DNA from: a virus
DNA length: 24,884 nucleotides
Reading direction: 5' to 3' (one strand)
Virus record (IMG/VR): IMGVR_UViG_3300008120_000879
Location: 1 to 24,884 of that record
Shown here: one piece after another, positions 15,453 to 20,905 of the stretch
How positions within the stretch are numbered: position 1 is the stretch's first letter
Layout: each line of letters begins with the position of its first letter
Position numbers and translations under genes: made by a program
The notes under the pieces: generated by a model
The model's database searches: none
The model's input: the letters and a program-made list of their open reading frames with translations, nothing else
Told to the model about the DNA's origin: nothing

Positions 15453-16034
15453 CTATCTTCCACATGAACATCCAGATCCGTGACCCAACAAATCCTTAGG
15501 TTGCTCACTCATCCAGGTGACAATTATATACTTTATCCCCTTTGATACTGGCTCTGCTGCGTGTAAATACGGATAATTAGAAGGGAAAAGCACTAAAGCA
15601 GGACTATCTGGGTTTATAGTGTAATTAAAGTGCTTAAATGTCGTGCCGCCGCCATCATATTCTCCAGGATTTAGATAAATAAGTGCAGAAACATCCCTAG
15701 ATAATCCTGGTCCATGGTCGGTATGAAAATCATACTTGTCATAAGACTCATACTTTAGTAAACTAAGACCCTCATCCTTACTAACAGAAATATCATAATA
15801 ATTATTATATTTCTTTACACAATCATACATTATAGGTCTAATTTTTTCCTTGGATATTTCAAGCATATCTAGGTCAAATCCTGTACTAGATCTAATATGT
15901 TTAACTAGGTCTCCGCCGCCGACCATTGAATCTGACCATGACAACTTTGACTTATTTACAGACTTAATAGTTTGTTTTGCTATAGATTCTGGAAACTCAA
16001 ATTGAACTGCTCCAGGGAATATTTCAATAGCCAT
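15453..16034 (-). CDS. 2-oxoglutarate/Fe(II)-dependent hydroxylase, compact, 193 aa, Cys-containing C-terminus
   Basis: Shortest of the six dioxygenases. The triad H104-x-D106 (YDFHTDHGPG) and H158 (YPYLHAAEPVSKG) and the anchor K168 (KGIKY) are present. The core is 'VSALIYLNPGEYDGGGTTF' with 'NPDSPALVLFPSNYPYLH'; it has GGG-T where relatives have EGGEL. The N-terminal strand-helix is reduced, so the enzyme is close to the minimal fold. It ends 'GHGSGCSCGR', with two cysteines and a histidine that the other hydroxylases lack. A metal or disulfide role is possible but unproven. It follows the cupin-like paralogue B by 8 nt with SD GGAG and precedes a tail-fibre gene. Likely role: hydroxylation of a protein side chain, perhaps in a fibre. 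Confidence 0.88.
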   Translation of the reverse strand: MAIEIFPGAVQFEFPESIAKQTIKSVNKSKLSWSDSMVGGGDLVKHIRSSTGFDLDMLEISKEKIRPIMYDCVKKYNNYYDISVSKDEGLSLLKYESYDKYDFHTDHGPGLSRDVSALIYLNPGEYDGGGTTFKHFNYTINPDSPALVLFPSNYPYLHAAEPVSKGIKYIIVTWMSEQPKDLLGHGSGCSCGR

Positions 16035-16042
16035 AATGTCTC

Positions 16043-16783
16043 CTATAAATATTTCTTCTTTACTCTATACTTCTTTTTATATTCTCCGCCTGATACCTTG
16101 CCCTTATCATCATATCTAGTGGCATGAAACTCTGACTGTGCTAAAGAAATTTGTTGCCTATCTAAGTTAGTGGGTTCTGGTACAGAGAGTTCCCAATCAT
16201 CTCTTTTAAAAGGAATTATTTGAACAATGGGCGTGTTAGCCGGAATGGTTCCCTCAAAATTCTTAGCCATCAAAAAGGGGAACTGGACTGCTATTGGATG
16301 CTTATCTGTATCAACAACTCCAGTAAGAGTTAGAAATGGGGAAATTTGATTAAATGGATGGGTAAAAATACAACTGTACCCTGGTGGAGTTTTAATAACA
16401 TATGGATTACTAAATTTATATGCATATTCATTGTACACGCTACCAACATCTAATCCCCTCAACTGCTCCCATGGATGCATTGTAATTGGCTTTATGCCGC
16501 CGTCAACTAATTTAGCGGGGCATTGGCAGGAATGATTTCCTTCTTTATCTACACTCCATACTGATTCATATTTAGTTACTAAATAATACCCAGTAGTAAA
16601 AGCGTCAAGGATGGGTATACATTTTTTAGCAGTGAAGTCGGGCTGCTCATCTGGATTATTTCTATTATAGAGCCTTCTTACAGAAGGCAAGTTTTTATAC
16701 CACTTCGGTATTTCTTTATAGGCTGGCACAGGGTATAGGCAGCCGCCTCCGTATTTTTCTAGATCTAAAAACTCAATCTTCAT
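16043..16783 (-). CDS. Cupin-like conserved phage protein, 246 aa (paralogue B)
   Basis: Same family as 6985-7701 and 17818-18570. Ordered motifs: 'EIPKWYKNLP' (23-32), 'KKCIPILDAFTTGYYLVTKY' (53-72), 'TPPGYSCIFTHPFNQISPFL' (about 132-151), 'LTGVVDTDKHPIAVQFPFLM', 'FEGTIPANTPIVQIIPFKRD' and a strongly basic end 'KKYRVKKKYL'. The region between the first two blocks and the third is variable and contains 'SCQCPAKLVDGG'. No function is known to me; a beta-barrel small-molecule or protein-modifying role is inferred from company. ATG 16783 lies inside the end of the glycosyltransferase gene (11-nt overlap), the same arrangement and spacing as paralogue A with its upstream gene. Confidence 0.75.
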   Translation of the reverse strand: MKIEFLDLEKYGGGCLYPVPAYKEIPKWYKNLPSVRRLYNRNNPDEQPDFTAKKCIPILDAFTTGYYLVTKYESVWSVDKEGNHSCQCPAKLVDGGIKPITMHPWEQLRGLDVGSVYNEYAYKFSNPYVIKTPPGYSCIFTHPFNQISPFLTLTGVVDTDKHPIAVQFPFLMAKNFEGTIPANTPIVQIIPFKRDDWELSVPEPTNLDRQQISLAQSEFHATRYDDKGKVSGGEYKKKYRVKKKYL

Positions 16784-17825
16784 TTTCTCTCCGTGGTATG
16801 TAAAATGTATCTACAGATTCAAATTCTGGATATGATAATCCTGCGTAATCACAATATTCTTTAACTTTTAATTGATTATTAGGATTTTGTAAATATCTAT
16901 CCGTTCTTTCTATAGATTCTCTATACGAATTTATGCTTGGTTCTGGATTTTGTCTAGATTCTTCAGTATAAAAATCATTATACCAATCCATATATAGATG
17001 TGCTAGTGGTAATTCAAAATGCGGGAAAATCATATTATATCCACGGGACAGGGCTTCGATTGAACCAATAAACTCTTCCTCAAAAAATAGGTAGTGCCAT
17101 GGATATATATATTTATAATCATCGTATAGCCTATGGTCTGAAAAAATAAAATTTGCATTTATTTTTCTAGAATATACATATCCTTCGGGCAATAAATTAT
17201 CTACAATATTAGATTTTTTTATCACATATGGCAATCCTTTAGTGGTTAAATTATCTACTGATCTTACGGTAACCCACCTTGGTATATGTGGATACATGGG
17301 ATTTCTTATCAAATCTTCTGGATACAGACCTTGTTCAGTTCCTGTATTGTTTATGGAAGTCCAGCAGGGATACCTTGGCATATTTTCATCAGGTGAATTA
17401 CGAACATTATCTTTTAATAGTTCATATCCTGGAAGATAGGCAGTTAGCATATGCTTATCTCCAGCAAGGTCCTTAGGAACTGACTTATACATCTCCAAAA
17501 CTTTGCTGTCCCATGATTTAGCAAAATTTGTATGCCCGTCTATTTGAAGAATATAGTCCTGTCCAGAGTACATAGACATGGCATTTATTCTTCCGTAGCC
17601 AACGCCCTCGCTACGATAAAAATTAATAAATTTTTGTGAGATATTTTTACCAGTTATTTTCTTTTTAATTTCATCAATTCTTTTTTTATATTTAAAAGGA
17701 ACTGAATGGCAAATACCCATATATATATCATCAGGATTGTCTGCCTCATCAAATGCCTTTTCTGCAACATGAAAAATCTCTTGATCTTCCACAGAAGGAA
17801 CTGATATAAAAATACTATTAGTCAT
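16773..17825 (-). CDS. GlcNAc transferase of the Skp1/Gnt1-like glycosyltransferase family (PF11397-like), 350 aa
   Basis: The N-terminus 'SIFISVPSVEDQEIFHVAEK' followed by 'AFDEADNPDDIYMGICHSV' is the opening Rossmann strand and helix of the Gnt1-like family, whose Dictyostelium member adds GlcNAc to hydroxyproline of Skp1. 'GVGYGRINAMSMYSGQDYIL' (74-93) and 'QIDGHTNFAKSWD' (94-106) correspond to the family's acceptor-side block and metal-binding D-x-H/D motif (usually DSH, here D96-G-H98). Later 'FIFSDHRLYDDYKYIYPWHY' and 'FFEEEFIGSIEALSRGYNMI' (about 247-266) match the second catalytic block. Soluble, with no transmembrane anchor, so it acts in the host cytoplasm. It overlaps both neighbours (8 and 11 nt) and so is part of the enzyme cassette. 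Donor and acceptor are predicted, not shown. Confidence 0.8.
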   Translation of the reverse strand: MTNSIFISVPSVEDQEIFHVAEKAFDEADNPDDIYMGICHSVPFKYKKRIDEIKKKITGKNISQKFINFYRSEGVGYGRINAMSMYSGQDYILQIDGHTNFAKSWDSKVLEMYKSVPKDLAGDKHMLTAYLPGYELLKDNVRNSPDENMPRYPCWTSINNTGTEQGLYPEDLIRNPMYPHIPRWVTVRSVDNLTTKGLPYVIKKSNIVDNLLPEGYVYSRKINANFIFSDHRLYDDYKYIYPWHYLFFEEEFIGSIEALSRGYNMIFPHFELPLAHLYMDWYNDFYTEESRQNPEPSINSYRESIERTDRYLQNPNNQLKVKEYCDYAGLSYPEFESVDTFYIPRRENED

Positions 17826-18570
17826 ATTTTTTCTTGACCCAAATATTGTCCCTGTACCATCCCATTGGGACAGATCTAACCTTATCTGCTAGATAATTCT
17901 GTCTTTTAACACTAAATGTACTAATGGAGGAAATCCATGAACTTCTCTTAATTGGAATTATTTGAGCAATAGGTGTTCCCGATGGAATAATACCTTCAAA
18001 ATTTTTCTTAAAAAAGAAAGGTATGTTTCCGCCCGTCCACCACTCATCGGCATCCATAATTCCAGATGTTGTAATAAATGGTAAATCAAATCTATTAAAT
18101 GGATGTGTTATTAATGCACTCCAGCCTTTAGGTAATCTGGCCCCCCATTGTCCACTAAATGCCATATGATCAGAACAATATCCCTCTGGTCTTGGAATTG
18201 TGTGACCGATATCTCCATCTCTTCGTCTTAACATCTCTGGTCCATGAAAGTTAGTTTTTTCATGCTTATCTGTATATGGATTTATAGATACTGCATACAT
18301 CTCTTCTAGAGATTCAGATGTTTTTACATAATAATCTTGCCATGAACAAATAAGGTATCCAGAAATCATTGCATCTAGAAATGGCATACACGATTTAAGT
18401 CCACCAGATACATCTCTATCATTTACTCCTGCAACTTTTCCAGTTTTTTCAGAAATAGCAATTTCTGCGTCTTTATACCACCTAGGAATAAATTCTTTAG
18501 ATGGAATAGGGGCAGGAATATTTTTTAAAGCGTATGGATCTCCTGGCACAAATTTTATCTTTTTAGGCAT
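17818..18570 (-). CDS. Cupin-like conserved phage protein, 250 aa (paralogue C)
   Basis: Third member of the family. Motifs in order: 'EFIPRWYKDAE' (25-35), 'KSCMPFLDAMISGYLICSWQ' (58-77), 'LPKGWSALITHPFNRFDLPF' (about 142-161), 'ITTSGIMDADEWWTGGNIPF', 'FFKKNFEGIIPSGTPIAQII' and 'PIKRSSW', ending 'WVKKKYD'. It is longer between the first two blocks (EKTGKVAGVNDRDVSGG) and has a His-containing stretch 'CSDHMAFSGQWG'. I recall this type from cyanophages. Catalytic residues cannot be named. The conserved HPFN and GTP-x-x-Q pattern is where a binding site would be sought. Overlaps the upstream 68-aa gene by 8 nt and the glycosyltransferase start by 8 nt. Confidence 0.75.
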   Translation of the reverse strand: MPKKIKFVPGDPYALKNIPAPIPSKEFIPRWYKDAEIAISEKTGKVAGVNDRDVSGGLKSCMPFLDAMISGYLICSWQDYYVKTSESLEEMYAVSINPYTDKHEKTNFHGPEMLRRRDGDIGHTIPRPEGYCSDHMAFSGQWGARLPKGWSALITHPFNRFDLPFITTSGIMDADEWWTGGNIPFFFKKNFEGIIPSGTPIAQIIPIKRSSWISSISTFSVKRQNYLADKVRSVPMGWYRDNIWVKKKYD

Positions 18571-18769
18571 TAGGTATCACTACTTCTGACCCATCCATTT
18601 CAATATAGAACCCCCTTTGAGGATCATAGTTCCATGATTCGGTAATTTGATTATTTGTTATATCAACTACTTCTGGATTGGACATAAGTACAGAAGCGGT
18701 CATTTCATCAAGTCTCATGGTTAGGACTACTTTGCCATCTATAACGAACGCTAATGTTTTTTGATTCAT
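18563..18769 (-). CDS. Small conserved protein, 68 aa, paralogue of the 97-aa protein
   Basis: The segment 'LAFVIDGKVVLTMRLDEMTA' with 'SVLMSNPEVVDI' matches 'LALIIDGIVEDIIHCDERLG' with 'YLLMSEPLVIEL' in the protein at 18992-19285. The shared pattern is L-A-x-x-I-D-G-x-V ... D-E ... L-M-S-x-P-x-V, so they are paralogues with about 35 aligned residues. The rest reads 'NQITESWNYDPQRGFYIEM'. It has a two-beta-strand plus helix look and no cysteines. The ATG overlaps the stop of the zinc-ribbon gene (ATGA). No function is known to me; position between fibre and enzyme genes suggests a small structural or assembly role. Confidence 0.7.
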   Translation of the reverse strand: MNQKTLAFVIDGKVVLTMRLDEMTASVLMSNPEVVDITNNQITESWNYDPQRGFYIEMDGSEVVIPNA

Positions 18770-18999
18770 TTTGGCACCTCCTCTACATTAACCCTACCCC
18801 ATTTATTTAATGGGCAACCTGCATTTGCTAATTTAGTTTTTTCTTTCATAAAGCATCCACATTTTTTACACTGAAAGGTAAGTCTGATTAACTCTGGACA
18901 TTCTTTACAAATTTCAATTCTTTTATTATATGTATCAGAGTCAACCCTTCCCATTTTTTTATTAAATAGGTCCCATGGTCTTACTGGCTTATCAGACAT
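18766..18999 (-). CDS. Small zinc-ribbon-type phage protein, 77 aa
   Basis: Begins 'MSDKPVRPWDLFNKKMGRVD'. It has a cysteine cluster 'ICKECPELIRLTFQCKKCGC' followed by 'FMKEKTKLANAGCPLNKWG': C-x2-C, then C-x2-C-x-C and a last Cys-Pro, enough for one zinc site. I recall this small family (C-x-x-CP ... CKKCGC-x-M-x-x-K-(T/A)-KLA-x-x-x-CP-x-x-K-W) from many phages, possibly filed as DUF6171. The frame is open to 19038, but ATG 18999 is chosen: it has an SD (AGAGGG, 5 nt away), starts the conserved part, and shortens the overlap with the upstream gene from 47 to 8 nt. Role unknown. Confidence 0.8.
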   Translation of the reverse strand: MSDKPVRPWDLFNKKMGRVDSDTYNKRIEICKECPELIRLTFQCKKCGCFMKEKTKLANAGCPLNKWGRVNVEEVPK

Positions 19000-19285
19000 T
19001 TTTACCCTCTTTGTAGAAACTATTTGCTTCTTCATCATATAAATCTGAAATATTTACCTTTAGAGAATTATTATCCAATTCAATAACTAGAGGTTCACTC
19101 ATAAGTAGATATCCTAGTCTTTCATCACAATGAATTATATCTTCTACAATACCGTCAATAATCAAAGCCAGGTGCATTGGAGCATCCTTTGCCCTGCTAT
19201 ATTTTGGATTTGGTTTATAATATGTGCTATCTACGCCTAAAAGTTTTTTAATTAAATAGTTTTTGTAGGTATCTCTTTTTTTCAT
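18992..19285 (-). CDS. Small conserved protein, 97 aa, paralogue of the 68-aa protein
   Basis: Has a basic N-terminal extension 'MKKRDTYKNYLIKKLLGVDS' (1-20) and 'YYKPNPKYSRAKDAPMH', then the shared core 'LALIIDGIVEDIIHCDERLG', 'YLLMSEPLVIELDNNSLK' (about 39-76), and an acidic tail 'ISDLYDEEANSFYKEGKNV'. The core is that of the 68-aa protein two genes downstream. The pair brackets the zinc-ribbon gene. ATG overlaps the upstream stop by 1 nt (TAATG). The function is unknown. The basic N-terminus could bind nucleic acid or simply dock to a partner. Confidence 0.7.
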   Translation of the reverse strand: MKKRDTYKNYLIKKLLGVDSTYYKPNPKYSRAKDAPMHLALIIDGIVEDIIHCDERLGYLLMSEPLVIELDNNSLKVNISDLYDEEANSFYKEGKNV

Positions 19286-20325
19286 TAACTTACTCCGAAC
19301 TCATCTATTGTTGAACCCTGTTGAAAACTTGAAGTAGATTTTATTATACCATGTTGACTATTTTTTAATGGAGTAGTAATGGACTGAACAACTGAATTAC
19401 CAATTTGAGAGGTATATAATGTAGTAGAAAATGCTTGAATAGTTGCTTGATTTCCAGAAAGTATTGTTCTAAATGATTGTATGGCTGAACTAAATAAATT
19501 AGCACTAATTGTAGAAACAGTGTTTGCTAATGATCTTAGAATAGATACTCTATGCTCAGTCACACAATTACAAGAAAAAGAAGTAAATTGATTACAGTTA
19601 CCTGGAGCAGTTTGATTACAGTTTCCTGGGGTTAGATATGTACTAGTTGGAGCGCAGCAGAAAACTCCAGATACGTTACAATTTCCTGGTGCTACGTTTT
19701 GATTACCGCCAGTAGGTGTTCCATTACATACCCAGTTTCTTGACGGCCCCCAGGGAAATCCGTAGGGTGGCGCCCCATTACCACTATTTGCGCTATTATA
19801 AATATTAGCGGGACCATTTTGTGAATTTGGATTACATGTAATTGGATTAAATTGACCTGATGGATATGGAGACCACGTTGGGAAAAATCCATTGCAACAG
19901 TTAGCATTACATACTGGAGCATTTACATTTCCAATGCATGTCGGAGCATTAAAGTTTCCAGTGCAACTTACGCATGTTTGACAGACTTGAGTTTGTGTAT
20001 ATACAGATGCGTACCAATTATTTGCATCAGTAACCCAGAATGATGCTCCCATTCCTGGATCTGCGCCAGAAATGCTTACTGTAACATCTGTTTTAGTAAA
20101 TTTTAAGGTTGCTAGTGCATTGTCCCCTGCCGCGCTTGAAGAAGATGCTTTATTACTAACAATAGACCATACTCCGCGCCAGACTCTCCATCTTTGCCCC
20201 TTTATAGTGCCTAGGCCAGATTGATCAGCCCTAGTAAATAAATCAATGACCGAGGTTAGTGCGGATAAAACCGTTAGTCCAAACGCCCTTACTGATCCTG
20301 AGGCGCGTGACGAGAGAAGTGGCAT
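19285..20325 (-). CDS. Cys-rich fibre/tip protein, 346 aa: LamG-like jelly roll interrupted by a 16-cysteine insertion
   Basis: Residues about 28-112 look like the first half of a LamG-like phage domain (DLFTRADQSGLGTIKGQRWR, VWRGVWSIVSNKASSSS, ASFWVTDANNWYASVYTQTQ). The second half resumes at about 256 (EHRVSILRSLANTVSTI). Between them residues 115-254 carry 16 Cys plus many Asn, Gly and Pro, with a small repeat 'APGNCN'/'TPGNCNQTAPGNCNQ'. Cys positions are 115, 118, 121, 130, 139, 143, 144, 164, 200, 216, 223, 224, 236, 244, 252 and 254. This might be a disulfide-bonded or metal-binding tip. There is no signal peptide. The 1-nt TAATG overlap with the upstream FQIDG protein mirrors the arrangement of the 200-aa and 298-aa pair in fibre cluster 2. 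Function inferred: surface-exposed adhesin. Confidence 0.7.
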   Translation of the reverse strand: MPLLSSRASGSVRAFGLTVLSALTSVIDLFTRADQSGLGTIKGQRWRVWRGVWSIVSNKASSSSAAGDNALATLKFTKTDVTVSISGADPGMGASFWVTDANNWYASVYTQTQVCQTCVSCTGNFNAPTCIGNVNAPVCNANCCNGFFPTWSPYPSGQFNPITCNPNSQNGPANIYNSANSGNGAPPYGFPWGPSRNWVCNGTPTGGNQNVAPGNCNVSGVFCCAPTSTYLTPGNCNQTAPGNCNQFTSFSCNCVTEHRVSILRSLANTVSTISANLFSSAIQSFRTILSGNQATIQAFSTTLYTSQIGNSVVQSITTPLKNSQHGIIKSTSSFQQGSTIDEFGVS

Positions 20326-20870
20326 TACGCAAAACCTGCCATTGTTCCTATAGTTAAGTATGTTGGTGTGGCAGCGGTCTTAGTAATTGAGAAGGAGTAA
20401 ATATCAATGCCCGAAGCATTTCCTTCAGTTGGAGCAGATCCTCCCTGCCATCTTGGGGTATGAGATGATCCATCTATCTGAAAACCAGTTTGATAAAATG
20501 CTGTAGATCCCTGAGTAACCATAAATACGACCGTTATCGTGCTTCCAACAGGAAGGATTGAATTAAGGGTTGTGGAGGAGTTGCCACGAATATTTAAAGT
20601 CCAGTTAGCACTAGCATTAGAAGTAAAATAAAGTATAGACTGGGTTATTACATCAAGATTGATAGTTCCCGTTGCGGCAGTTGCAGAAATTGTAGTTATT
20701 TCTTCTGCGCTTAATATAGTCTTATTGGCTAGTGTGTCAGTTGTATTTCTTCCAACAACTGTATCTGTAGCGCTTGGTAAAGATAGTGTACCGCCAGGTG
20801 TTACTATTGATGCGGTTCCTAATTCAAGGGCATTTTTGACTTTAAAATTCTTGTCAGGCACCCAGTTCAC
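20325..20870 (-). CDS. FQIDG-PRW-type phage structural protein, 181 aa
   Basis: Paralogue of the 200-aa protein at 10741-11343. Motifs: 'SATDTVVGRNTTDTLANKTI' (33-52, a common fibre segment), 'GTINLDVITQSILYFTSNAS', 'ANWTLNIRGNSSTTLNSILP', 'TITVVFMVTQGSTAFYQTGF', 'QIDGSSHTPRWQGGSAPTEG', 'DIYSFSITKT' and the end 'IGTMAGFA'. I recall near-identical architecture in T4-like cyanophage structural proteins. The start is GTG 20870. The GGGGAG SD lies only about 1 nt before it, so the in-frame GTG at 20861 (about 10 nt from the SD) is a real alternative. An extended -10 promoter lies just upstream. Confidence 0.75.
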   Translation of the reverse strand: MNWVPDKNFKVKNALELGTASIVTPGGTLSLPSATDTVVGRNTTDTLANKTILSAEEITTISATAATGTINLDVITQSILYFTSNASANWTLNIRGNSSTTLNSILPVGSTITVVFMVTQGSTAFYQTGFQIDGSSHTPRWQGGSAPTEGNASGIDIYSFSITKTAATPTYLTIGTMAGFA

Positions 20871-20884
20871 TCTCCCCAGGATTT

Positions 20885-20905
20885 GATAGTTTTATTATAC
20901 CACGG
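20885..20905 (-). promoter_or_regulatory. Candidate extended -10 promoter TGG-TATAAT
   Basis: The minus strand carries TGGTATAAT overlapping the stop codon of the 554-aa fibre gene (the TAA of TATAAT is the stop at 20895-20897). Transcription would begin about 20 nt before the GTG at 20870, leaving a short leader that holds the GGGGAG SD. It matches the TGn-TATAAT form at 24361. No -35 is evident, which is usual for extended -10 promoters. Confidence 0.45.
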
